From Flammeovirgaceae bacterium (GTDB lineage: Bacteria > Bacteroidota > Bacteroidia > Cytophagales > Cyclobacteriaceae): a stretch of DNA of 62,324 nucleotides. The stretch spans positions 1 to 62,324 of the forward strand of contig JAJTGQ010000012.1 in assembly GCA_021299455.1 (NCBI GenBank), written 5' to 3'. The position numbers and the translations under genes are program-made. Shown here piece by piece: positions 54,085 to 62,324 of this stretch. Position 1 is the first letter of the stretch, and each line of letters starts with the position of its first letter. Under the pieces are notes generated by a model. It searched no databases, had not been told where the DNA came from, and worked only from the letters and a program-made list of their open reading frames with translations.

Positions 54085-55699
54085 ACGGTCCGACTTCCCA
54101 GTTGGCTCTTACGGGGACAGAGGTTTTACCATCAAATGTTTTGTAAAGGATAACAGATTCTGGCTCTACACTCTTTTCGAAGTTTCCCGGGTCCCATTTT
54201 TTATTGCCGTTACGGTCGATAATAATTCGTAGTTTGTATTCCTGAGCGTTAAGAAATGAAAACGAGTGTTTTTTTACATTTGGTTTAGTTTCTAACACTT
54301 CGCCCTTCCCGTTTAGTAACTGGAGAATATAATTTTGCTCTTTGGTGGATATTTCAACAGACAGAGAGCCGAGTGCATCCTCTTTTTCGATTCTGATTAC
54401 TTCATTTCTTGCTTTGGATGAATCTTGTTCAATTGAAACGAAAGCTCCCTTACCGAATATCAGGATCGGGTTTGAGGTAGGGCTGTCTTTTTCTGTTTTG
54501 GGCAATTTTAAATCTACAGAGAGTTTAACACGGTGGTGGAGCGTATCGATAGAAATGTTTTTCTTTTCAACCGCTTTAAAATGAGTCGAGTCTATCTGGA
54601 TGTAGATGCTGTCTGTATTGATACTGCTTATCAGTTTGTTAAAATTTCCGGTGGTTGTGATCGTGCCGGCTTGATAGTCATACTGAGTCGGAGTAAAATT
54701 GATCGCAAATTTTTCTTTGATCGTTTTAACTTTCACCGACTTTACATAAGCAATCGTGTCAAGTTTGTTACCTGTGCTGTCTTGCAGGTGGAGATTTATT
54801 TTCAGGGAATCTTCGAGAGGTTGCTCTTCTAGAATACCGTAGAAAACGATTTCGTTTTGTTGATCTCCAAAGTATTTGATAAAGTAGTTTTGGTACTCGC
54901 TTTCTACACGAATGCTATCGATCGCTTTGTTAAGTCTAACGCTTGAAGTGCGCGTGGTGTTTCTGATGCTAGTAATTTTAATGGGTCTTGCATCTACTTG
55001 CATCAGGGGAATTTTAAGAGTATCAACTTTGTCAGCAGGGTTGAACTGCTTCGTAAGGAAGCCGAATCGTTCAGATTTGCTTTCAACTTTGAGGTTTTTG
55101 CTCTTGTCGTCAAAAGCGTAAATCCTGTAGAGACCGGCTTTGAGATTTGTGATCGTAAAATTCCCTTTCTTATCCGTTCGCGTAAAGTAAGTGGGTTGAT
55201 GGTTGAAGATGTTGAAAGTATCTGCCTGGTAGAGTGCAACAGTTATTTTTTCAGGGGGCTCTTCTTTAAATAGTTGGTAGACATTTCCTGAGACACTAAG
55301 GGAGTCAATCTCGTCTCCGGTGCTAAATGCTAGGCGTAGATTAAAGACAGGATTGCCCTCATTGATATCTTGAACGGCATCTCTAAAAGAAATATTGTAA
55401 GTCGTGTTTTCGGCTAGCTTCAGCTTAGGAACGATCACCAATTTATTTTTCTTGACTTGAAATTTTGTTTCCTTGCCAACCGTGGGGCTGATCATTATTT
55501 CTTCAGAGGGATCTTTCAGCTTGATATATTCGTCAAAAGTCAATTCAATTTTTTCTCCGGTAAAGTTGCGCTGGTTGCTTTTTGGGTTTGAGGATATGAG
55601 CGCAGGTGGCTTCTTGTCTTGGGGGCCTCCGTTGGGCGATGTTTGGTTTGCGCATCGGGCGAATACTATTAAAACAAAAAGGGCGGCAAAAAGTCTCAT
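54068..55699 (-). CDS. Ig-like-domain lipoprotein
   Basis: This 543-residue lipoprotein has a signal (VLIVFARC, Cys about residue 16). The N-terminal half matches Big_5-type Ig-like domains (PPALISSNPKSNQRNFTGEKIELTFDEYIKL). Several more beta-sandwich stretches follow, and a C-terminal segment with DRNGNKKWDPGNF resembles a calcium-binding turn. It is probably surface or periplasm facing. Its ATG lies within four bases of the stop of the methyltransferase gene, so the two are coupled. Confidence 0.85.
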   Translation of the reverse strand: MRLFAALFVLIVFARCANQTSPNGGPQDKKPPALISSNPKSNQRNFTGEKIELTFDEYIKLKDPSEEIMISPTVGKETKFQVKKNKLVIVPKLKLAENTTYNISFRDAVQDINEGNPVFNLRLAFSTGDEIDSLSVSGNVYQLFKEEPPEKITVALYQADTFNIFNHQPTYFTRTDKKGNFTITNLKAGLYRIYAFDDKSKNLKVESKSERFGFLTKQFNPADKVDTLKIPLMQVDARPIKITSIRNTTRTSSVRLNKAIDSIRVESEYQNYFIKYFGDQQNEIVFYGILEEQPLEDSLKINLHLQDSTGNKLDTIAYVKSVKVKTIKEKFAINFTPTQYDYQAGTITTTGNFNKLISSINTDSIYIQIDSTHFKAVEKKNISIDTLHHRVKLSVDLKLPKTEKDSPTSNPILIFGKGAFVSIEQDSSKARNEVIRIEKEDALGSLSVEISTKEQNYILQLLNGKGEVLETKPNVKKHSFSFLNAQEYKLRIIIDRNGNKKWDPGNFEKSVEPESVILYKTFDGKTSVPVRANWEVGPLLIKF

Positions 55700-56586
55700 T
55701 TTTTTACAATGTAAATAAGACTAGAGTGATTTGTTTTTCTTGCCCCCGCAAAGTTGGAGGTGACACCAGACACAATCGCTTTTAATAGCCCAAGTAGTTT
55801 TGGTTGACCCGGATTTTTGTAACCTTCGCTAAGCATCGAAACATAGAAAGCATCGAGTCGCATCGGTTCGATTTTTCTAACATGTAAGCCATTTCGGAGG
55901 AGGAGTTGAGTCATTGTATCCTTCGAAAAATGCCAAAGATGCCTGGGAACATCATAGGCAGCCCAGTGTTTTTTATAACGCTTCGCATCAGCCGATTCAT
56001 AATTGGGAACAGCAATAAAAATTGTGCCGTCTTTATGCAATAGCTTTTTCAATGTTTGAATTGTTTCGTTGAGTTCGTGGATATGCTCAAGAACATGCCA
56101 CAGTGTAATTACCTGAAATTCCTGAGTTGGAATATCGGCCAGAGACTCAGCGACTTTTTGATCGAGCAATACGATTGCTTTTTGCCTGCCTGTATCTGAG
56201 GGTTCGACACCCTGTACAGTCCAATTTTTCTGTTTCAGGTAGTGAAGAAATTCTCCCGTGCCACAGCCATAGTCAAGTACCGAACCTTCTTGGTGATAGT
56301 TAGAAAGTAATTGGTATTTCCAGTTCAAAGTGAGTCGCCTGGCTACGAGGTAGATTCTGTCAATCAGAGTACGCCCACCCCCGGTATGAGATATATATTT
56401 TTCGGATAGATAGTACCGCGATATCGTTTCGCTGGTGGGTCGTGGGCTGGTAATCAAAAACTGACAACCTGAGCATCTGACAATTTTAAAAGATTCAGCG
56501 GTGGTAGTAAAATCACTCGTTTCGATGTAGTCGTCAAAAACGGTGCTTGAGCAAATAGGGCAAACGGTTACACTTTCTAAACCCAT
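55696..56586 (-). CDS. Zinc-ribbon class I SAM-dependent methyltransferase
   Basis: This 296-residue protein has an N-terminal four-Cys zinc ribbon (CPICSS and CSGC). A methyltransferase domain follows with motif I VLDYGCGTGEFLHYL and a motif IV region LWHVLEHIHE. This arrangement is typical of UbiG-like or polysaccharide-linked methyltransferases. It lies one base upstream-adjacent to mnmG on the same strand. Confidence 0.85.
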   Translation of the reverse strand: MGLESVTVCPICSSTVFDDYIETSDFTTTAESFKIVRCSGCQFLITSPRPTSETISRYYLSEKYISHTGGGRTLIDRIYLVARRLTLNWKYQLLSNYHQEGSVLDYGCGTGEFLHYLKQKNWTVQGVEPSDTGRQKAIVLLDQKVAESLADIPTQEFQVITLWHVLEHIHELNETIQTLKKLLHKDGTIFIAVPNYESADAKRYKKHWAAYDVPRHLWHFSKDTMTQLLLRNGLHVRKIEPMRLDAFYVSMLSEGYKNPGQPKLLGLLKAIVSGVTSNFAGARKTNHSSLIYIVKK

Positions 56587-56587
56587 T

Positions 56588-58450
56588 TCACTTGCCCATG
56601 TAAATAGTTAGGATTGACACGTCAGCGGGTGAAACCCCACTGATGCGGGATAGCTGGCCGATGGTTTCCGGTCTGACTTTTTTTAATTTTTCCCGTGCCT
56701 CAGAAGAGAGTGCCTTTACCCGATCATAGTCAAAGTCTGACTTGATAATATAGTCTTCTAAGCTCTCAATCTTGTCAGCCATTTTTTGCTCGCGTTCAAT
56801 GTAGCTCTCGTACTTCGTGAGGATTTCTACTTGCTGCAAAACATCTTCGCTGTATTTACTCAGCGTTCTATTCACTTCAACATCAATTCTCTTCAGATCT
56901 GCCATTCCGATGTGGGGACGCTTTAGCAGATTTTCAACCGGTACCTTTTCAGTGATTGTTGCGGTGTTCAATTCGGTGAGTTCGTCATTCACCACGCTTG
57001 GCTCAACACGGAGTAACTTTAGTTCTTTGGTCAGGCTTGCCATTTCGTTTTTCTTGTCGAGTAGTTTTTCTAACCGTTCGTCTGTAGCCAGACCAAGTTG
57101 GTGACCCATCTCGGTTAACCGCAAGTCAGCATTGTCTTGGCGCAATAGAATTCTGTATTCGGCTCGCGAGGTGAACATGCGATAAGGTTCTTGGGTGCCT
57201 TTGTTTACCAGGTCGTCTATTAAAACGCCAATATATGCTTCTGATCTTTTCAGTATGAAGGGTTCTTTTTCATGAACCTTGTTGCGGGCGTTTATGCCGG
57301 CCATTAGTCCTTGGCAAGCGGCTTCTTCATATCCGGTTGTCCCATTGATTTGACCAGCAAAATACAGATTATCAATTAGTTGAGTCTCCAAACTCATTCT
57401 TAATTGAGTAGGCGGGAAGTAGTCGTATTCAATGGCGTATCCGGGTCGGAACATTTTCGCATTCTCGAATCCAGGTATTTTTGTAATGGCTGCATACTGA
57501 ATATCCTCTGGCAGTGAGGTCGAGAAGCCATTGACGTAGATCTCTACCGTTTTCCATCCTTCTGGCTCTACGAATATTTGATGGCGATCTCTCTCAGCAA
57601 AGCGATTGATCTTATCTTCTATGGAAGGGCAATACCTTGGGCCGAGACCTTTGATCCTTCCTTGGAACATGGGCGACCGATCAAATCCCTTTTCTAGTTC
57701 TTTGTGTACCGCTTCATTTGTATAGGTGATCCAGCAGCTCAGTTGATTTTCGAGAGGCTTTGTATCCGAGTAGGAGAACTTACTGGGATTCTCGTCCCCT
57801 TTCTGCTCTTCCATCAGAGAATAGTTCAGTGAACGGCCATCGATACGAGGTGGTGTTCCTGTCTTCATTCTCCCCGATTCAAAACCTAACTCAATCAGTT
57901 GCTCGGTGATTCCCGTTGCGGCTTTCTCAGCCGTGCGGCCTCCCCCAAAGTTCTTTTCTCCTATGTGAATTTTTCCGTTTAGAAATGTGCCATTGGTTAG
58001 CACCACGGCTTTTCCCTTAACTTCTATGCCAAGCGCGGTTCTCACTCCAACTACTCTCTTGTCTTTAACCAGTAAGCCAGAGACCATCTCTTGCCAGAAA
58101 TCTACGTTTGGCATTGATTCGAGGGCAAGTCTCCATTCTTCTGCAAAACGCATTCTGTCGTTTTGAGATCTTGGGCTCCACATGGCTGGCCCCTTAGAAA
58201 GGTTTAGCATCCGAAATTGTAGCATGGATTTGTCTGAGACAATTCCAGAGTATCCACCTAGCGCATCTATCTCTCTAACAATTTGTCCCTTGGCAACACC
58301 ACCCATGGCCGGGTTGCAAGACATCTGAGCAATAGTGTTCATATTCATGGTAATCAAAAGCACTTTTGATCCCATGTTTGCAGCAGCCGCTGCGGCTTCA
58401 CAGCCTGCGTGCCCCGCCCCCACCACTATTACATCGTATTCTTGAAACAT
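56588..58450 (-). CDS. mnmG: tRNA uridine-5-carboxymethylaminomethyl modification enzyme MnmG (GidA)
   Basis: With MnmE this FAD enzyme makes the cmnm5U34 modification of tRNAs. The FAD motif is VVVGAGHAGCEAA at residues 9-21. The folate/FAD loop KGPAMWSPRSQNDR, MKTGTPPRIDGRS, GYEEAACQGLMAGINA and the C-terminal helical domain are all present. At 620 residues it is full length. In many bacteria gidA lies beside the replication origin, and two parS-like sites lie just upstream here. Confidence 0.97.
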   Translation of the reverse strand: MFQEYDVIVVGAGHAGCEAAAAAANMGSKVLLITMNMNTIAQMSCNPAMGGVAKGQIVREIDALGGYSGIVSDKSMLQFRMLNLSKGPAMWSPRSQNDRMRFAEEWRLALESMPNVDFWQEMVSGLLVKDKRVVGVRTALGIEVKGKAVVLTNGTFLNGKIHIGEKNFGGGRTAEKAATGITEQLIELGFESGRMKTGTPPRIDGRSLNYSLMEEQKGDENPSKFSYSDTKPLENQLSCWITYTNEAVHKELEKGFDRSPMFQGRIKGLGPRYCPSIEDKINRFAERDRHQIFVEPEGWKTVEIYVNGFSTSLPEDIQYAAITKIPGFENAKMFRPGYAIEYDYFPPTQLRMSLETQLIDNLYFAGQINGTTGYEEAACQGLMAGINARNKVHEKEPFILKRSEAYIGVLIDDLVNKGTQEPYRMFTSRAEYRILLRQDNADLRLTEMGHQLGLATDERLEKLLDKKNEMASLTKELKLLRVEPSVVNDELTELNTATITEKVPVENLLKRPHIGMADLKRIDVEVNRTLSKYSEDVLQQVEILTKYESYIEREQKMADKIESLEDYIIKSDFDYDRVKALSSEAREKLKKVRPETIGQLSRISGVSPADVSILTIYMGK

Positions 58451-58509
58451 CTCTTAATCAAACTTTATAAAACAATAAATCACAAAGACACTAAGATTTT
58501 GAAACGGAT

Positions 58510-58525
58510 AGTTTCACGTGGAACA
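58510..58525 (-). other. parS-like ParB site (left)
   Basis: On the minus strand this reads TGTTCCACGTGAAACT, matching the Bacillus parS consensus TGTTCCACGTGAAACA at 15 of 16 bases. It is one arm of a perfect 20-bp inverted repeat (58507-58526 with 58565-58584). Confidence 0.7.
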
Positions 58526-58565
58526 TCCGTCTAAGCCCCAACAACTGGCTCATAAGGGCTAAACA

Positions 58566-58581
58566 TGTTCCACGTGAAACT
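58566..58581 (+). other. parS-like ParB site (right)
   Basis: TGTTCCACGTGAAACT, 15 of 16 bases of parS, is the mirror arm of the left site with 40 bases between the cores. It overlaps the last codons and TAG of ybeY. As RNA the two arms could form a 20-bp stem, so a terminator role cannot be excluded. Confidence 0.7.
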
Positions 58582-59002
58582 ATCTACGCAAAGATAGGCA
58601 AGCTTCTTCTTTTTTGCGCATCAGGGCTTTTTCGGAAGGTTTTTTGTCTTTGTAGCCGATAAGGTGGAGGACTCCATGGATCATTACCCTGTGAAGCTCA
58701 TCTTCAAATTCGGTATTGAACCTTATGGCATTCTCTTGAACCCTTTCAATGCTAATGTAGATTTCGCCTTCTAAACCGTTTTTGCCTTCAGAGTTATCGA
58801 AGGTGATGATGTCGGTGAGGGTTTTGTGGTTGAGAAAGCCTTGGTTGAGTTGGAGGAGGTATTTGTCGGAGCAGAATATGTAGTTGATTTCTTTAATGGT
58901 TTTCTTTTCCCTTCTGGCAACTTCCTTAATCCACAGAGTCTTCTTCCGTGGCAAGTCTATCTTAAACGAAATATCCTCTGAGAAAAAGCGAATGGTAGCC
59001 AC
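58580..59002 (-). CDS. ybeY: Endoribonuclease YbeY
   Basis: YbeY is a zinc-dependent RNase for 16S rRNA maturation and ribosome quality control. The metal motif is MIHGVLHLIGYKDKKPSE (around residues 108-125), with two His kept. Lys-Asp-Lys replaces the usual third His position, as I recall for Bacteroidota homologues. The start is GTG 59002. The length of 140 residues is normal. Its stop codon lies inside the right parS-like arm. Confidence 0.92.
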   Translation of the reverse strand: MATIRFFSEDISFKIDLPRKKTLWIKEVARREKKTIKEINYIFCSDKYLLQLNQGFLNHKTLTDIITFDNSEGKNGLEGEIYISIERVQENAIRFNTEFEDELHRVMIHGVLHLIGYKDKKPSEKALMRKKEEACLSLRR

Positions 59003-59003
59003 C

Positions 59004-59405
59004 CTAATTCATATAGAAACTCAACTCAACTACCTTGCCTTTCTCGCCAAAAGCAACTTCGTCAGCAAGGTGTTTCATCAGAAAGATGCCGCGCCCACCG
59101 GGTTTCTCTAAGTTTTCTGGTGAGGTTGGATCTGGCAGGTGCTCGTAATCGAATCCATTGCCTTCGTCTTCGACCCTAAATTTTATTACGCCTTCTTCCA
59201 ATGCGAGGGCGAGCGAAACATTTTTGCCCGAGTTATTTTGGTTGCCGTGCTTGATGGCGTTGTTGACGGCTTCGGTAACGGCAATCATTATGTTGCCATA
59301 GATATCATCATTCAAATGGTATTTCTCCTTTGCATTATCAATGAAGCTTTCAATCATCCGAATGTTTTCGGACAACGAGGGAATTTCGATTCGGATCTTC
59401 TTCAT
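59004..59405 (-). CDS. Anti-sigma-factor-type ATP-binding protein (RsbW/SpoIIAB-like)
   Basis: This 133-residue stand-alone GHKL ATPase domain has the N box AVTEAVNNAIKHGNQN, G1 VEDEGNGFDY and G2 GGRGIFLMKHLAD. Proteins of this kind are anti-sigma serine kinases that work with STAS-domain antagonists. It is one base upstream of ybeY and 17 bases downstream of the DUF4175 gene, so all three are probably co-transcribed. No partner gene is visible in the window. Confidence 0.88.
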   Translation of the reverse strand: MKKIRIEIPSLSENIRMIESFIDNAKEKYHLNDDIYGNIMIAVTEAVNNAIKHGNQNNSGKNVSLALALEEGVIKFRVEDEGNGFDYEHLPDPTSPENLEKPGGRGIFLMKHLADEVAFGEKGKVVELSFYMN

Positions 59406-59422
59406 GCTTAGTGCTCGTGAGT

Positions 59423-62324
59423 TTATTCTTTCGTACCCATTCTTTTAAAATACTCATTTACCTCCTTCTTATAATAGGGAAACAACTTAGGAGGCACTGT
59501 TTTCAACAATTCTAGTTCTTTTTCTTTTAATCTTAAATATTCCTCGAAAGCCCGTGGCATTTCCTGGCTATAATCTTTGGCTGTTTCCCCTTTACGTTCT
59601 TCTTCTTGATTTTGTTCACGCATTGATTTCTCGGCTTCCAGTAAGCGGGTGATGATTTCGTTTTGCCTTCTTATCGTTTGCTCCGTAATCTGCTTGTTAA
59701 CCAAATCCATTTCCGTTTGTTCCATTTTGCCGGGAATATCGCCACCCGGTATTTTACCACCCTCCTTCTTCATCTTCTCTTGCATTTCTTGCAACGCTCT
59801 TCTGATGCGTTCTTGCTCTGCGGCCATCCTTGCAAACTCCTCAGAAAGTTGCCGTCCTGATTTTCCGCCATTCTTGATTTCCTGCATTTGTTGGTTCAGC
59901 TGTTGTTGCAGTTTTCCTAGATTCGGCTGACCTCCTTTTTTCTTTCCTTTTCCCTTGCCAGATCCGGGCTTGGCGTTGGCCATCATGTCCATCATCATAT
60001 CAAAGTGATCGTTCAACATCAACGCTAAATTGTTGATGCTTGTCATTGAGAATTGCATCTCTGAGCTTGCGTTAGGCTTTCTCCTTTCTTTTACATTCAC
60101 AGACGCCTTGTCCAAATGATCATTTAGTTCGCCCACCTCCTTAGTGACAACAGAACCCATAAAAGGGTCCTTCTTAGATAGTGCTAACAAGCTGTCTTCC
60201 AACACTTTAGCGTCATCCTTGATCTTTAATTGGTTCTGCGAAAGTTGAATATACTTGGGATCAGTCTGCTGTACTTGGTTAAAATCCTTCATCACAGACT
60301 CCTGATCAAACGACAGTTTTATCAGCCCATGCAAGATTTGGCGAAGACTTTCAAGATTAGCCATATCCATTTCCATCTCCATCGAGCTCTGCATCCCCTC
60401 AAGCTTTTGCTGCATTTGCTTCATCTTGTTGATTGATTTCTTTTGTTGCTCAGCAGATTTTTTGGCCTTGTTTTGTTCCAATGATTCTTTACTTTCTTCC
60501 TGCGACTTCTTTAACTCCTCTGTATCCTGGTCGCTGGGCGTGTCTTGAGATTCTTCTAACTCCTCGCCCATTTTTTCAAGCTCGTCAATTGTTTTTTCAA
60601 ACTTCTCTGTTTCCTTTTTTAACTCTTCTTGCTCTTGAGCTAACTCTTGCGCATCAGGTTTTTTATTCTCAGATCCCTCGTTTACCTTTTCGTTTTGAAT
60701 GCTTTTTTCTTCTCCCGACTTGTCGTCTTTTCCAGAGTTATTTTTTTCCGATTCCTTCTTTTCTCCACCTAACTCCTGTGTTTTTTCAAGTAGCTGCTCT
60801 TGCTTTTCCTTCTGTTCTTTCAGATCGTCAATAGCTTGCTCTAGTTTGTAGTCGTATTGGAGCTGCTTAAAAAGCTCTAATGTTCGTTCTAACTCTTTTT
60901 CCATGTTGATTTCCTTCCGATCCATCTTGTCGAGGAGCTTTTGCATTTGCGATGGATCCGCATTTTGCTTTAGCAGTTTTTCCAATTCTTCAAAAAGTTT
61001 TTTGGTTTCGTCATCGAGCAACTCATTCATGAGTTTCTGAATTTGTTCAGACTTTTCTTTTATCCGTTCGCTCTCCTCTGAAAATGACTCTTTTTTCTGT
61101 TCCAACAAACTGTTTTCCTTTTGTAAATCTTTGATGGCCTGATCCAGTTTCTGTTTTTGTTCTACCAAATCCTCTAGCATCTTTTTGTCTTGCCAGTCGA
61201 GTGCTTGTTTTCCCTTTAGCTTCTCTTGCGCTTCGTCTATGGACCGCTTTAGATCTTTTGCTTTTTGAAGGCTTTGATCAATTTTATTTTGTGCGGCCTG
61301 CTGAGACTTTGAAACTTCCGCTTTTAATTCTTCCTCGCCCGGCAGAGAAAAGATATAGTCAGATGATCGGGTAGACTTTCTTCCATTGACGCCATCATTG
61401 TCCCACACCTGTAGATGGTAAGTAAGTTTGTCACCGGGCTGAAGCTGCAGCGAATCGACTGGCCATCGATAGAAGAAGTTTTGCTGATTCTTTGTGGACA
61501 CCAAAGGGATCAGAATCGTTTTAGGCGTTTGTGATCTGGAACCCTTGACTACTTGATAGTTTAGCCGAAGCTCTGTTATCCCATAATCATCGCTCAGGGA
61601 TCCGCCCAGCAGAATGCTCTTGAATAAAATGGAATCGCGTAGATTGTCCACGATAATTTGTGGCGGCTGATCTTTGATAGTGGCGATGGAGTAGGAGATT
61701 TGATCTTTGTTTTTGCTTTTTTCGTTTTCCAAAACAATCGAGTATTGATCAGGATCTTTCATGTTCTTACTGAACTGAAAAGACTGATTATCTACCAAAC
61801 GCATGTCATTCTCAATGCCGGAAGACGCAAAGGCCAGAGTTGCTTTTGAAGTACTCGATGTCCCTACCAGCCAACTCACTTTTGTTCCCTCCGGGATTTC
61901 TAAATTTCCAACATTTGTCAGGCGCTCAGGTTTTTTACCTAAGTAGCGAGGGAAGAGCAGCTCAACATTGATCTTGATCAGTTCAGGCCGATTGATCAAC
62001 TGTATTTTATAGGTGGAAGAATAGAAGCCCGAAGCTTCAAATTGCAGATCGACTTCGCTCTGCATTTTTTCAAACAGATAAGAAAACTTTCCACTTCCTA
62101 AAGATTCCATTCTCCATCGTTGAGTGCTGGAGACAATGTAGACGGTTTCGGGCACAGCATTTCCCTCAATCGATAATCGGAGCGTAAAGTCTTCATTGAA
62201 AAAAGCAGAAAGAGATTCTTTGTCAACAGAGAACGAAAAGGGCGCTTGGGGCGAAAACTCTTGATTGAATTGTACGATCCGTTGAGTGCTTTGGGTGAAA
62301 ATACCGCGGTCAATAAAAAGAAGC
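59423..62324 (-). CDS. DUF4175-family coiled-coil protein (5' end outside window)
   Basis: The C-terminal about 967 residues of a very large protein are visible. The frame is open to the right window edge (the GTG at 62155 is an internal codon), so the start lies outside. The left-hand (N-terminal) part has beta-sandwich segments (ELRLNYQVVKGSRS, then DKLTYHLQVWDNDGVNG). The middle and end are long charged coiled coils rich in Glu, Lys and Gln, with a GKGKGKKKGG spacer near the end. It is typical of DUF4175 proteins of Bacteroidota, which are membrane-anchored and of unknown function. Confidence 0.85.
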   Translation of the reverse strand, partial: LLFIDRGIFTQSTQRIVQFNQEFSPQAPFSFSVDKESLSAFFNEDFTLRLSIEGNAVPETVYIVSSTQRWRMESLGSGKFSYLFEKMQSEVDLQFEASGFYSSTYKIQLINRPELIKINVELLFPRYLGKKPERLTNVGNLEIPEGTKVSWLVGTSSTSKATLAFASSGIENDMRLVDNQSFQFSKNMKDPDQYSIVLENEKSKNKDQISYSIATIKDQPPQIIVDNLRDSILFKSILLGGSLSDDYGITELRLNYQVVKGSRSQTPKTILIPLVSTKNQQNFFYRWPVDSLQLQPGDKLTYHLQVWDNDGVNGRKSTRSSDYIFSLPGEEELKAEVSKSQQAAQNKIDQSLQKAKDLKRSIDEAQEKLKGKQALDWQDKKMLEDLVEQKQKLDQAIKDLQKENSLLEQKKESFSEESERIKEKSEQIQKLMNELLDDETKKLFEELEKLLKQNADPSQMQKLLDKMDRKEINMEKELERTLELFKQLQYDYKLEQAIDDLKEQKEKQEQLLEKTQELGGEKKESEKNNSGKDDKSGEEKSIQNEKVNEGSENKKPDAQELAQEQEELKKETEKFEKTIDELEKMGEELEESQDTPSDQDTEELKKSQEESKESLEQNKAKKSAEQQKKSINKMKQMQQKLEGMQSSMEMEMDMANLESLRQILHGLIKLSFDQESVMKDFNQVQQTDPKYIQLSQNQLKIKDDAKVLEDSLLALSKKDPFMGSVVTKEVGELNDHLDKASVNVKERRKPNASSEMQFSMTSINNLALMLNDHFDMMMDMMANAKPGSGKGKGKKKGGQPNLGKLQQQLNQQMQEIKNGGKSGRQLSEEFARMAAEQERIRRALQEMQEKMKKEGGKIPGGDIPGKMEQTEMDLVNKQITEQTIRRQNEIITRLLEAEKSMREQNQEEERKGETAKDYSQEMPRAFEEYLRLKEKELELLKTVPPKLFPYYKKEVNEYFKRMGTKE

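Noticed and set aside
59649-60834. Plus-strand hydrophobic frames opposite the DUF4175 coiled coil
   Set aside because: Leu/Phe/Ser-rich translations are the expected antisense of Glu/Lys-rich coiled-coil codons.

Overview
The window is a 62.3 kb piece of a Bacteroidota chromosome, most likely from the order Cytophagales. The evidence is a GldJ-like gliding/type IX secretion lipoprotein, many lipoproteins and TonB/DUF3857-type envelope proteins, a YpdA-type bacillithiol disulfide reductase, the short alpha-glucan phosphorylase form, an IspH with an extended N-terminus, and promoters of the Bacteroidota kind (-7 box TAnnTTTG close to the start codon, no Shine-Dalgarno). Gene density is high and intergenic gaps are short. 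I saw no rRNA, tRNA, CRISPR array, insertion sequence or prophage, so most of the window looks like core chromosome.

Layout. 0-8.4 kb: DMT permease, a frameshifted double LAB_N membrane protein, a GH3-family acyl-adenylating enzyme, a small envelope operon (TonB-plug-like mini-protein, S41 protease lipoprotein, small lipoprotein nearby), an acetoacetate-decarboxylase-like protein, ComF and GldJ. 8.6-16.3 kb: DNA repair and housekeeping genes (Mfd, a PG_1098-type methyltransferase, an MFS exporter, RadA). 16.3-22.4 kb: three DUF3857/transglutaminase-like envelope proteins, two of which have lost the catalytic Cys and His. 22.4-32.5 kb: SDR, LpxL-like acyltransferase, class V aminotransferase, lipoprotein, orphan solute-binding protein, two thioredoxin-fold proteins, cupin, glycogen phosphorylase, RlmI-like methyltransferase. 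32.6-38.4 kb: MORN-type lipoprotein, HtrA protease, a 57-residue KOW/DUF2158-like protein, IspH, TonB receptor. 38.5-46.4 kb: a four-gene minus-strand run (Mqo, DUF952, VOC, YpdA), NDH-2, a Cys-rich unknown, an amidohydrolase and an isolated MreB paralogue. 46.5-49.6 kb: two decayed gene fragments, then a Crp/Fnr regulator followed by a perfect FNR-type palindrome and membrane/SRPBCC genes. 49.6-62.3 kb: DUF885 lipoprotein, MOSC, then an almost entirely minus-strand run (TPR, Ig-like lipoprotein, methyltransferase, MnmG, YbeY, anti-sigma-type ATPase, DUF4175).

The most interesting signals are not protein-coding. Between mnmG and ybeY lies a perfect 20-bp inverted pair whose 16-bp cores match the classic ParB site parS at 15 of 16 positions. 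About 4.6 kb away a 258-bp gene-free stretch holds a cluster of DnaA-box-like 9-mers beside a nearly pure A/T run and three GACTAG repeats. Together these suggest the window lies near the replication origin. Other notable points are an ispH whose conserved N-terminus is open but lacks any ATG/GTG/TTG, the FNR-type operator next to its probable regulator, and fossil fragments of a DUF885 gene and a YdeI-family gene.
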